Assembly (NCBI GenBank): GCA_046155505.1
Contig: JBJXFK010000210.1
Location: 1 to 6,868, forward strand
DNA length: 6,868 nt
From: JBJXFK01 sp046155505
Lineage (GTDB): Bacteria; Planctomycetota; Phycisphaerae; UBA1845; Fen-1342
Reading direction: 5' to 3'
In this document: positions 1 through 6,004 of the stretch, one piece after another
Numbering within the stretch: position 1 is the stretch's first letter
How the letters are laid out: each line of letters begins with the position of its first letter
The notes under the pieces: generated by a model
What the model was told of the DNA's origin: nothing
The model's input: only the letters and a program-made list of their open reading frames with translations
Databases searched by the model: none
Program-made: the position numbers and the translations under genes

Positions 1-20
1 CCCCGAACCCTGACAACTCG

Positions 21-704
21 TCACCGCGGCTCGCCCAGCCGATGCGACACAATCGTCACCTCGCGCGGCAAACACGCGGCCACAATATCGGCGCTGCGCC
101 GCGCATCCGGGCTGAGGCTGGAATCTCGCGTGTTCGAATCAAGGCAGCTCAGCAGTTCGGCGGTGTCCTTGGCGTTGCTCAGTTGCGTCGCATCGCGCGA
201 CATTGCCAGCACCACCACCTCGGCACCCTCGCTACCGATGAGGTCGATCGCCTCGCCGCGGTCGGCGCGCGTGACCGTGTTGCCGTTCTCGAACTCATGC
301 ACTTCCCATAGCAGACAGCCGCACTCGGCACTCCACGTGCGCATGAGCGCGACGAGCGAACAATCCTCGCCAACTGTCGGCTGCACGCGATAACTCGCCG
401 CCCGCTCGGGCAAGGCGACCGCGGGCGTCGTGCTGCAAAGCTTCACCGTGATCGCCGGAGTTGCGATCGTCCCGGTGCCAGCGGTGCCGTGATCACGCGG
501 TTGCGGCCGCTCGGTCACATTGAACCGCAGCGCCACCCACGCGACCGCCGCCGCCGCCGCGAACATCGTCAGCCGCCGTAGCCGAATGATCACGGGCGAT
601 GCCGCACGCTCGCGCCGCGGGCGACCGATGCGACCGCAACCGCGCTCGAACTCGTCAAGCTCGCCGGACATTCGAAGCAGGGTTTCGAGATCGCGGTCTC
701 GCAT
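21..704 (-). CDS. Single-pass membrane protein, probable regulator (anti-sigma-like) of the adjacent ECF sigma factor
   Basis: This 227-residue protein is not recognised by sequence; the role is inferred from its position. It has a cytoplasmic-type N-terminus of about 45 residues, ending in an Arg-rich stretch (residues 28-45). A short Ala/Val-rich hydrophobic segment follows at about 46-61, then a domain of about 165 residues that the positive-inside rule places outside the membrane. That domain has several cysteines (90, 115, 128, 130, 188, 211), including Cys-Gly-Cys at 128-130. The zinc anti-sigma motif His-x3-Cys-x2-Cys is absent, so it is not a classic ZAS protein. The start is well supported: GGGAG lies at 712-716, seven bases before the ATG. 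It begins 37 bases after the sigma factor stop on the same strand, the usual order for a sigma/anti-sigma pair. It could equally be an unrelated lipid-facing or envelope protein. The gene is confident; the function is not. Confidence 0.75.
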   Translation of the reverse strand: MRDRDLETLLRMSGELDEFERGCGRIGRPRRERAASPVIIRLRRLTMFAAAAAVAWVALRFNVTERPQPRDHGTAGTGTIATPAITVKLCSTTPAVALPERAASYRVQPTVGEDCSLVALMRTWSAECGCLLWEVHEFENGNTVTRADRGEAIDLIGSEGAEVVVLAMSRDATQLSNAKDTAELLSCLDSNTRDSSLSPDARRSADIVAACLPREVTIVSHRLGEPR

Positions 705-711
705 GGCGTCG

Positions 712-716
712 CTCCC
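712..716 (-). promoter_or_regulatory. Ribosome binding site of the anti-sigma-like gene
   Basis: GGGAG on the minus strand sits seven bases before the ATG at 704, in the short gap after the sigma factor stop. It fixes this ATG as the start and fits translation of a second gene on a shared mRNA. Confidence 0.6.
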
Positions 717-741
717 GGGCGGCTACACGCCCGCCAATGGG

Positions 742-1377
742 TTATTCCATCTCGACGGGGCCGCGCTCGGACGGCTCGTCGGAAAATCCTCTGGCTCGCA
801 GGCACATGCGCAACTTCTGCAAGGCGCTGCGTTTACGGACGTTGATCGTGCTGGGGGCCAGGCCCGTCCGGGTCGCCACGCTGCGTTCCGATTCGCCCGC
901 GGCCAGCGCCGCTGCGATTTCGCGCTCGACGTCGTCCAACTCGTGCGGCGTGTTTCGCGCACGCACACAGACGCGGACCGCTTCCAGCAACTCACACGAT
1001 CGCACAAACGCGGCGGGGTCGTGCGCGCCGAGCAGTGCGAGCTCGCGCGCGTCGTCACCCGGCAGCGGCCCGGCGCCCTGTCGCGGGCGGAGTTGTTGCA
1101 GCCAGAGATTGAGCGCGACGCCGTAGGTGAACGTGGTGATCGCCGATCGCGTCGGGTCATAGCGGCCCTCGCGAATCGCGGACCAGACGGCGATCCAGGT
1201 GCGGTGAATAAGTTCGTCGCGCGATGCGGCGTCGTCACAACCGCGTTGCGTGAAAAATCGGCGCAGGCCTCCGCTAAGGCGCAGATGCAGTTGCTCGAAG
1301 GCGAGTTGGTCGCCGCGCGCGGCCGCGACGCACAGGTCGGCGAGCGGCGTATCGTTCGCTGGCGGGCGATCGGACAT
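742..1377 (-). CDS. ECF-family RNA polymerase sigma factor (sigma-70 regions 2 and 4)
   Basis: This 211-residue protein has the size and layout of an ECF sigma factor, which directs RNA polymerase to a small promoter set. The region-2 fold spans about residues 22-98. It includes an Asp-x-Ala-Phe-x-x-Leu start (23-30) and a segment at about 73-97 of the form Tyr-Asp-Pro ... Thr-Thr-Phe-x-Tyr-Gly-x-Ala-x-Asn, matching the -10 recognition helix and the conserved Ala-x-Asn. A linker of about 45 residues follows. Region 4 is at about 149-195, with a helix-turn-helix of the type Val-Ala-x-x-Thr-Gly-Leu-x-x-x-Thr-Ile-x-x-Arg followed by a basic helix that ends in Leu-Arg. The C-terminal tail (196-211) is acidic. 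No Shine-Dalgarno precedes the ATG. A TACCAT hexamer ends nine bases before it, so the mRNA may start almost at the ATG. The next gene downstream probably encodes its membrane regulator. Family assignment is confident; the ECF subgroup and regulon cannot be told. Confidence 0.9.
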   Translation of the reverse strand: MSDRPPANDTPLADLCVAAARGDQLAFEQLHLRLSGGLRRFFTQRGCDDAASRDELIHRTWIAVWSAIREGRYDPTRSAITTFTYGVALNLWLQQLRPRQGAGPLPGDDARELALLGAHDPAAFVRSCELLEAVRVCVRARNTPHELDDVEREIAAALAAGESERSVATRTGLAPSTINVRKRSALQKLRMCLRARGFSDEPSERGPVEME

Positions 1378-1386
1378 AGGCGGCGA

Positions 1387-1392
1387 ATGGTA
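1387..1392 (-). promoter_or_regulatory. Candidate -10 hexamer of the sigma factor gene
   Basis: TACCAT on the minus strand agrees with TATAAT at four of six bases and fits TANNNT. It ends nine bases before the ATG at 1377, which would leave an mRNA leader of only about three bases. No convincing -35 box was found. It is supported mainly by the same arrangement at three other starts in the window. Confidence 0.35.
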
Positions 1393-1557
1393 GCGTGAGT
1401 GGGGTTGTTGTGGTGCGGAAGTTCACGGGTTCATGCGGCAACGGGAGCAGTTCGACGTTCTCTGCGCGTAGAGGCGCGAGTGCCGTCAGCAGCACGCAGC
1501 GCACGCGCAGAAGGGTTCGCGTTGGCGTTCACCACGCCGGCAGATGCGGGCAATTTT

Positions 1558-1585
1558 CTGCATTCTTCATTCCTCATTCTGCATT
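1558..1585. repeat. Four-unit degenerate heptanucleotide tandem repeat
   Basis: Four consecutive 7-base units, read on the minus strand, are AATGCAG, AATGAGG, AATGAAG and AATGCAG. All share AATG at the first four positions and G at the seventh. The first unit in minus-strand order overlaps the 3' end of the zinc-ribbon membrane protein gene and supplies part of its last codons; the stop codon (1574-1576) lies in the second unit. The rest is intergenic. The pattern resembles the short tandemly repeated heptamers (STRR) known from cyanobacterial intergenic DNA. Whether this family recurs in the host genome cannot be seen from one copy. Confidence 0.6.
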
Positions 1586-2098
1586 TTGCCTTCGCAGCGC
1601 CTTCCCGCATTCCGGGCATCGCTCCGACTCGATACCGCGACAGTCATAGCCGCACGCGACGCAGATCGCGATGCCGCGCTCGCGGATGAGCTGGCGTAGC
1701 CGATTGCGGACGGATCGATCCCAGAATATGCCTATGCCAACATAGTAGATCGCAATGAACGCAATCAGAGACCCAGCCGCGAAGACCCAGTGCGGCAGCC
1801 GGACCCAGCCGCCGAGGCGCAGCGACATCGCGTGGATCATCGGCACGGCGGCGATTCCCACCACCACGACTGCGATCACGTACAGATAGAAGAACGGATT
1901 ACAAACGAAGTGTGATTGTTGAAGCTGCCCCAGCACTTCCTTGCGGGCCGCGTCGTCGGGCAAGAGGCCATATTCCGGCCACGCACGGATCATCCACTCA
2001 TACCGGCTCGAATCGCTTGGCGGCTTCGACGGTTGCGCAAGCGTTGGCGGAACCGGCGGCGGCAGATCTGGCGACGACGGCGGCGGTGTAACGCTCAC
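1574..2098 (-). CDS. Two-helix membrane protein with C-terminal zinc ribbon
   Basis: Taking the GTG at 2098 as start gives 174 residues; a GTG at 2146 would add 16 residues. I chose 2098 because GAGG lies seven bases before it and no ribosome binding site precedes 2146. The first 30 residues are a Pro/Ser-rich low-complexity tail. After a short soluble helical part come two hydrophobic segments at about 69-88 and 105-124. A basic stretch (Arg-Asn-Arg-Leu-Arg-x-Leu) follows, then a C-terminal zinc ribbon with Cys146-x2-Cys149 and Cys161-x2-Cys164. The first pair sits in a Cys-Gly-Tyr-Asp-Cys-Arg-Gly context, with an extra Cys152. Planctomycete proteins often carry this ribbon, usually with Leu where Cys152 stands. 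Both ends and the ribbon should face the cytoplasm. The function is unknown. It lies 78 bases downstream of the PEP-CTERM gene and may share its transcript. The last residues (Gln-Asn-Ala-Glu) are encoded largely by a heptad repeat. Confidence 0.75.
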   Translation of the reverse strand: MSVTPPPSSPDLPPPVPPTLAQPSKPPSDSSRYEWMIRAWPEYGLLPDDAARKEVLGQLQQSHFVCNPFFYLYVIAVVVVGIAAVPMIHAMSLRLGGWVRLPHWVFAAGSLIAFIAIYYVGIGIFWDRSVRNRLRQLIRERGIAICVACGYDCRGIESERCPECGKALRRQNAE

Positions 2099-2105
2099 AG
2101 ACAAT

Positions 2106-2109
2106 CCTC
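2106..2109 (-). promoter_or_regulatory. Ribosome binding site deciding the GTG start at 2098
   Basis: GAGG on the minus strand is separated by seven bases from the GTG at 2098. The upstream in-frame GTG at 2146 has no comparable site, so this motif decides between the two starts. Confidence 0.5.
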
Positions 2110-2176
2110 GCGTCGATCCAGCCAGCAATCGAGTGCGGCACCACACGACGCGAGGAGTTTATCACCTTGCGATTAC

Positions 2177-2926
2177 TCAGCGGAAACGCCGGCCAAGCAT
2201 CGCAACCGCCGCCGCGCCGAGCAGCACGCCGCTCGTCGGTTCCGGCACCGGAACATAGTCATACGTCACGGTAATCTCGCCGAAGTGACGGAAATTCGAC
2301 CAGCTCACCCACAGGGCCGCGTCGGTGGGATACTCTGGAACACCGCCCGGCGGAATCGGCCAGTCGGGGTCGTTCACCCAACTGAAGAACAGCTCGGTAA
2401 AGCCGCCGAAAACAGTCGTGAGCGGCCCCGGCGTCGTCAACGCCGCGAGCACTTCCGGATCGGCGGCGGTGTAGTCGAACTGCAACTGAAACGCGTCGGT
2501 AATCGTCGTGCGAAACGAATCGGGTCCGGCGTTACCGGGTACGCCGTCGAACGCACCGAGCGCCCCGGAAATGTCTCCGACAAAAAACGCACCGGGGCCG
2601 ATCAGCGGCGGCGGATTCTCATCGTCTGCCAGGCCGAGTTGAAAAAGCGTCGGATACGCGAACGAGAGCACGAAATCGCCATCAGCAACAGCCGTCGGGC
2701 CGGTGCTTTCAAAATACAAATCCGCGCTGAGGTGCTGATCGAAGGCGAGCGATACGCCGACCAGTTCGCGCGTTCCGCCTTGCGTGTCAAAGCCCTGAAC
2801 GACCGGAAACGTCACGCCAAAATTGGCGTCGTAATCGAATGCCACGGTCTGCGTGATTGTGTCGGCGTGCGACAAAACCGGCATGGCGGGCAACAACAGC
2901 GCCGCCGCGAATCGAATCTTCCGCAT
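2177..2926 (-). CDS. Exported PEP-CTERM protein, probably choice-of-anchor E type
   Basis: This 249-residue protein has an N-terminal signal peptide: Met-Arg-Lys-Ile-Arg, a hydrophobic core to about residue 17, and likely cleavage after Ser-His-Ala at 21. The mature part is rich in beta-strand-like and aromatic residues with few lysines. The C-terminus is a PEP-CTERM sorting signal: Val-Pro-Glu-Pro at 227-230, a hydrophobic segment at about 233-244 and a final Arg-Arg-Phe-Arg. Such tails are recognised by exosortases, which remove them during export to the surface or matrix. The mature start (Thr-Ile-Thr-Gln-Thr ... Phe) and the last strand before the signal (Ile-Thr-Val-Thr-Tyr-x-Tyr) resemble the domain named choice-of-anchor E; this is recall, not a search. 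GAGG at 2935-2938 is eight bases before the ATG and supports this start over an out-of-frame ATG at 2930. No exosortase gene is in view, which is usual because these substrates are scattered. Confidence 0.85.
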   Translation of the reverse strand: MRKIRFAAALLLPAMPVLSHADTITQTVAFDYDANFGVTFPVVQGFDTQGGTRELVGVSLAFDQHLSADLYFESTGPTAVADGDFVLSFAYPTLFQLGLADDENPPPLIGPGAFFVGDISGALGAFDGVPGNAGPDSFRTTITDAFQLQFDYTAADPEVLAALTTPGPLTTVFGGFTELFFSWVNDPDWPIPPGGVPEYPTDAALWVSWSNFRHFGEITVTYDYVPVPEPTSGVLLGAAAVAMLGRRFR

Positions 2927-2934
2927 TCATGTTT

Positions 2935-2948
2935 CCTCGAGGATGATA
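2935..2948 (-). promoter_or_regulatory. Start region of the PEP-CTERM gene: GAGG site and TATCAT hexamer
   Basis: GAGG (2935-2938) lies eight bases before the ATG at 2926 and is a convincing ribosome binding site. TATCAT (2943-2948, five of six against TATAAT) is a possible -10 box, but a start six bases after it would cut into the ribosome binding site. The true promoter may therefore lie further upstream. A perfect TTGACA occurs on this strand at 3120-3115 but has only a poor -10 partner at 17-18 bases. Confidence 0.35.
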
Positions 2949-3234
2949 ACTGCATGCCCTTCGCCGCCAGCACGGCGCGCGTTGCGCCGCGGGCGCGAAG
3001 GACGCTTTCGCAACTCGTGTCTCGGCACTTCCCGCTGTCGGCGACAAGCGGTCGCCGCTCTCACGCGCGACCGCGAAAATTTTTGTCGCGGTCGTAATTT
3101 TCGCGGACACCAAGTGTCAATCGCTCGACGTTGGATGCGCGTTGGACATTGCGGTTACTGTTCGAACGACTGTCGGCAAGCGATCTTTACGCTCAAATGA
3201 CGCCGTCGGCGCCGTCGGGCCGATCGCTACAGCG
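2949..3234. other. Noncoding gap between epimerase and PEP-CTERM genes
   Basis: I find no credible gene here; frames that cross it are Arg-rich and run out of register into the neighbouring genes. The notable content is the cluster of inverted repeats at 3068-3118, listed separately. There is also an 8-base direct repeat GCCGTCGG just after the epimerase stop (3202-3209 and 3211-3218). No clear rho-independent terminator with a T-run is visible for the epimerase gene on the minus strand. Confidence 0.5.
3068..3118. other. Overlapping, mutually exclusive inverted repeats
   Basis: A perfect 9-base stem pairs 3068-3076 (CGACCGCGA) with 3086-3094 across a 9-base loop. A perfect 10-base stem pairs 3071-3080 (CCGCGAAAAT) with 3097-3106 across a 16-base loop. 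The two share bases and cannot form together. A third small stem (GACAC, 3106-3110, with GTGTC, 3114-3118) abuts the second. On the minus strand the element lies between the epimerase stop and the PEP-CTERM start, so it could be a terminator, a leader structure or a protein-binding site. No T-run follows the stems on the minus strand, which weakens the terminator reading. Confidence 0.5.
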
Positions 3235-4608
3235 CTACACCACGCCGAGTTCCCAACGCAGCGTCTCATCCAGCGTCGGGCAAAGGAATCGAAAACCCGC
3301 TTGCTCCAGCTTGCGCGGCACGGCTCGATTGCCGCCCAGCAGCAGCGCCTCACCCATCTCGCCGAAAACAGCACGCACCGCAAACGCCGGCAGCGGCAAA
3401 ATCGTCGGGCGACGCAACACCCGCCCCAGCGCGTGTGTGAATTCGCGATTCGTAGCCGGCTGCGGCCCCGTCGCGTTCACCGGGCCGCGAAGCGTTTCGG
3501 CGAACAGCGAAAAGTGAATCACGCCGATTAGATCATCAAGCCCGATCCAACTCATGTATTGTCTACCACTACCGACAACGCCGCCGACGCCGAAGCGAAA
3601 CGGCGGCAGCATTTGCTGCAGCGCTCCGCCGAGCGGCGTCATCACAATTCCGATGCGCACGTTGACCGTGCGAACGTCGGCAGCCGAAGCCGCGTGCGTC
3701 GCGTCTTCCCATTCGCGGCACACATCGGGCAGAAATCCGCCGCCCGCCGCGCTCTCTTCGGTCAGCATCTCGTCGCCGCGATTGCCATAAAAACCGACCG
3801 CCGACGCGCACACGAATACGCGCGGCTTGTGACGCAATTTCGCGATGGTTTGCGCCAGCAGCGTTGTGCTCTGCACGCGACTCGCGCGAACGGCGTGCTT
3901 GTGTCCATCGGTGAAGCGCTGCGCGATGCTCACGCCGCCGAGGTGAATCACCGCGTCACAATTCTCCAGCGCATCGGCGTCGATGCGACCCGCCGCCGGA
4001 TCCCACGCGATCTCGTCGCCGCCGCGCGCCTTCCCGCGCACCAGCCGCCGCACGTCGTGCCCGCCCGTGGTGAGAAATGCGCCCAGTGCCGAACCGACCA
4101 ACCCCGACGCGCCCGCGATCACAATCCGTTGCGGCCCGTGATCAATGTACGGCTGATGGCGCAACACGTCGCAGGTCGTCCGCCGATGCCGCCAGGTGAA
4201 CATCTTTTGCAGCATCGCTCGCGTCATCGCTCCACCGAGCGCGGCCCCCACCGACCCCAGCGGCAATTTGTATTCAATGTGATCTTCGAGCCGCGTCTGC
4301 CGCCCCGCCGCGACGACGCGGTGCGTGTGCCGCCACGCCGCCATCGGCCCGCGAATCTGCTCATCGACGAACTGCTCGCCGGCGACATAGCCTGAGTGCC
4401 GCGCTTCCCAGCGAATCCACGTCGGCCACTTGCGCAGCTCAAAAACCAGCCGTCCGCCGTCGCGAATGCCGCCGCTGCGCTCGATCACGCGCATGCGTTC
4501 CCACGGCGGCATCAGCCGTTCGAACGCGCCGTCGCGATCATGCCATGCAAAGACCTCGTCAGGCGTCGCGGCGATCGTCGAATTGAAATCGAATGTGCTC
4601 AAGCTCAT
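3235..4608 (-). CDS. TIGR01777-family NAD(P)-dependent epimerase with N-terminal SRPBCC domain
   Basis: This is a two-domain fusion of 457 residues from the ATG at 4608, or 459 from a GTG at 4614. Residues about 5-150 look like an SRPBCC (START-like) ligand-binding domain, with Pro-x-x-Val-Phe-x-Trp near the start and Trp-x-Ala-Arg-His-x-Gly in the middle. From about 160 on it is an extended-SDR protein of the YfcH/TIGR01777 type. It has the Rossmann motif Gly-Ala-Ser-Gly-Leu-Val-Gly near 166-172, Ser-Ala-Val-Gly-Phe-Tyr-Gly near 269-275, Glu-Trp-Glu near 299-301 and Gly-Pro-Val-Asn-Ala-Thr-Gly-Pro near 375-382. A C-terminal DUF1731-like tail contains Leu-Leu-x-Gly-x-Arg and Leu-x-x-x-Gly-Phe-x-Phe. 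The substrate of this family is unknown; older annotations such as 'cell division inhibitor' are unreliable. Lone epimerases of this family are about 300 residues, and the N-terminal fusion occurs in some phyla. No Shine-Dalgarno is present; TAGAAT ends nine bases before the ATG, which favours 4608 over 4614. Confidence 0.9.
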   Translation of the reverse strand: MSLSTFDFNSTIAATPDEVFAWHDRDGAFERLMPPWERMRVIERSGGIRDGGRLVFELRKWPTWIRWEARHSGYVAGEQFVDEQIRGPMAAWRHTHRVVAAGRQTRLEDHIEYKLPLGSVGAALGGAMTRAMLQKMFTWRHRRTTCDVLRHQPYIDHGPQRIVIAGASGLVGSALGAFLTTGGHDVRRLVRGKARGGDEIAWDPAAGRIDADALENCDAVIHLGGVSIAQRFTDGHKHAVRASRVQSTTLLAQTIAKLRHKPRVFVCASAVGFYGNRGDEMLTEESAAGGGFLPDVCREWEDATHAASAADVRTVNVRIGIVMTPLGGALQQMLPPFRFGVGGVVGSGRQYMSWIGLDDLIGVIHFSLFAETLRGPVNATGPQPATNREFTHALGRVLRRPTILPLPAFAVRAVFGEMGEALLLGGNRAVPRKLEQAGFRFLCPTLDETLRWELGVV

Positions 4609-4617
4609 TTGCACATC

Positions 4618-4623
4618 ATTCTA
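4618..4623 (-). promoter_or_regulatory. Candidate -10 hexamer of the epimerase gene
   Basis: TAGAAT on the minus strand matches TATAAT at five of six positions and ends nine bases before the ATG at 4608. The implied mRNA would start within a few bases of the ATG and would exclude or barely include the alternative GTG at 4614. No good -35 box lies 16-18 bases upstream. Confidence 0.4.
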
Positions 4624-4750
4624 AGACAGTTGCGTCCGCCGCACTTGTCTGCCGCACCGGCTTTCAGCAATCCCGAAAACCCAATCGTGCACGACGAATG
4701 AATCAACAACCTACTCAGGTGGCCTGCCGAGAATGTGCGCCGCGCCGGCG

Positions 4751-4778
4751 TGGAAATTCCGCGCGGTTGCCTTATAAA
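4751..4778 (+). promoter_or_regulatory. Candidate promoter of the aminotransferase gene
   Basis: TATAAA at 4773-4778 matches TATAAT at five of six bases. A weak -35 box, TGGAAA (4751-4756, four of six against TTGACA), lies 16 bases upstream. The -10 box ends eight bases before the ATG at 4787, so transcription would begin at about 4785-4787. No Shine-Dalgarno is present between them. Together these suggest a leaderless transcript. Confidence 0.5.
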
Positions 4779-4786
4779 CTCCGGGC

Positions 4787-5965
4787 ATGAACGCCAAAAT
4801 CTCGCAACGCATTCAGCAGCTCGCGCCGTCCGCCACGCTTGCCGTCTCGGAGAAGGCCCGAGCCATGAAAGAGCAAGGCATCAACGTCGTCAGCTTCGGC
4901 GCGGGCGAACCCGACTTTGCCACGCCCGCGCACGTCACCGACGCGGCGATCGCGGCCCTGAAAATCGGCGACACAAAATACCCAAACCCCGTCGCGGGCA
5001 TCAATCCGCTGCGCGACTCGGTATGCAAATACCTCAAGCAGTATTCCGACGTCGAGTACAAACGCGAGCAGGTGTGCGTTTCGGTCGGGGCCAAAGACTC
5101 GCTGCATCTGGCGTTCATGTCGCTGCTCGACCCCGGCGATGAGGTCATCATCCCCGCGCCATACTGGGTCAGCTACCCGGACCAGGTGGCACTCGCTGGC
5201 GGCAAACCGGTCTTCGTCGATGGCAAGCCCGAGAACGATCTGAAAATCACTGCTGATCAACTCGCGTCGGCAATCACGCACCGCACGCGGGCACTGGTCA
5301 TGAACAGCCCGTCGAACCCGACCGGCGCGGTCTATTCGCGCGTTGAGTTGGAGCGGCTCGCCGACGTGATTCGCGGCAAAGAGATAGTCGTCGTCAGCGA
5401 CGAGATCTACCACCGGCTCTACTTCGGGGCCGAGCCGGCGGCGTCGTTTGCCGCGCTACCCGGGATGTTCGACCAAACGCTGACCGTCAACGGCTTCAGC
5501 AAAACATACGCCATGACCGGCTGGCGACTGGGCTACGCCGCCGGGCCGCAGTGGCTCATTTCCGCGATGGGCAAGTTGCAGGGCCAAACCACCAGCGGCC
5601 CGACCAGTTTCGTGCAAAGCGCTGCCGTGCGGGCACTGCTCGACGGGCAGGACGATGTCGAGACGATGCGGCAGACTTATCTGCGCCGCGGGCAAAAAAT
5701 GCACGCGGCTCTCAACGCGCTTCCCGGCGTGTCCTGCATGAAGCCGCACGGTGCGTTCTACTGCTTCCCTGACGTGGCGGGCGCGTTCGCGCGGCTCGGC
5801 GTCTCGAACGCCGACGAATTCACCACGCTGGTATTGGAGAAGGCGCACGTCGCCGTCGTTTCCGGCACCGCATTCGGCGGCCCGCGCCACGTTCGGATGA
5901 GCTATGCGACGAGCGACGCGCTGATCGACGAAGGTCTCGCGCGGCTGGCGATATTGCTCGGGTAG
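4787..5965 (+). CDS. aspC: Pyridoxal-phosphate class I aminotransferase, aspartate aminotransferase (class Ib) type
   Basis: This is a 392-residue fold-type I aminotransferase of normal family length. It most likely interconverts aspartate plus 2-oxoglutarate with oxaloacetate plus glutamate in the cytoplasm. Visible features are Pro-Ser-Ala-Thr-Leu-Ala (14-19) and Gly-Ala-Gly-Glu-Pro-Asp-Phe (38-44), followed by Tyr-Trp-Val-Ser-Tyr-Pro (126-131). Further on are Asn-Ser-Pro-Ser-Asn-Pro-Thr-Gly (173-180), Ser-Asp-Glu-Ile-Tyr (204-208) with the cofactor Asp205, Ser-Lys-Thr-Tyr-Ala-Met-Thr-Gly-Trp-Arg (238-247) with Schiff-base Lys239, and carboxylate-binding Arg370 in His-Val-Arg-Met-Ser-Tyr-Ala. 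The overall sequence resembles the thermophilic AspC subgroup, some members of which also act on prephenate, so substrate range is uncertain. Residues 101-105 read Gly-Ala-Lys-Asp-Ser, where Gln or His is usual after Lys. The ATG lacks a Shine-Dalgarno and lies eight bases after a TATAAA box. The gene is divergent from the epimerase and not obviously linked to it. Confidence 0.93.
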   Translation: MNAKISQRIQQLAPSATLAVSEKARAMKEQGINVVSFGAGEPDFATPAHVTDAAIAALKIGDTKYPNPVAGINPLRDSVCKYLKQYSDVEYKREQVCVSVGAKDSLHLAFMSLLDPGDEVIIPAPYWVSYPDQVALAGGKPVFVDGKPENDLKITADQLASAITHRTRALVMNSPSNPTGAVYSRVELERLADVIRGKEIVVVSDEIYHRLYFGAEPAASFAALPGMFDQTLTVNGFSKTYAMTGWRLGYAAGPQWLISAMGKLQGQTTSGPTSFVQSAAVRALLDGQDDVETMRQTYLRRGQKMHAALNALPGVSCMKPHGAFYCFPDVAGAFARLGVSNADEFTTLVLEKAHVAVVSGTAFGGPRHVRMSYATSDALIDEGLARLAILLG

Positions 5966-5991
5966 TTGGCCGTCACGAACGCCGTCGCGGC

Positions 5992-5997
5992 TATGAT
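5992..5997 (+). promoter_or_regulatory. Candidate -10 hexamer of the right-edge gene
   Basis: TATGAT matches TATAAT at five of six bases and ends seven bases before the ATG at 6005. It overlaps the alternative in-frame ATG at 5993; if it is a real -10 box, that ATG would not be transcribed and 6005 is the start. No good -35 box is at standard spacing: a TTGGCC at 5966-5971 is 20 bases upstream. The gene may instead be co-transcribed with the aminotransferase. Confidence 0.35.
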
Positions 5998-6004
5998 TCG
6001 CGCG

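Noticed and set aside
520..1398. Plus-strand open frame of 292 codons antisense to the sigma factor gene
   Set aside because: It is Arg/Ser/Gly-rich with no recognisable domain and lies opposite a clear sigma factor; long antisense frames are expected in GC-rich DNA.
1916..3097. Plus-strand open frame of 393 codons across the zinc-ribbon and PEP-CTERM genes
   Set aside because: It is highly basic and low in hydrophobic segments. It spans two well-supported genes on the other strand and the gap between them, so it is a shadow.
2787..3113. Minus-strand frame that starts upstream of the PEP-CTERM gene
   Set aside because: It overlaps the PEP-CTERM signal peptide region out of frame and starts from a weak TTG with no ribosome binding site.
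3179..3228. Seven-base inverted repeat AGCGATC/GATCGCT after the epimerase stop as a terminator
   Set aside because: The loop is 36 bases and no T-run follows on the minus strand; it is too weak to call.
3559..4395. Plus-strand open frame of 278 codons opposite the epimerase
   Set aside because: Arg/His/Ala-rich composition with no motif; the minus-strand frame has a complete, recognisable two-domain protein.
4740..4766. CCGCGC/GCGCGG inverted repeat over the aminotransferase promoter as an operator
   Set aside because: Six GC-only bases with a 15-base spacer are expected by chance in this composition.
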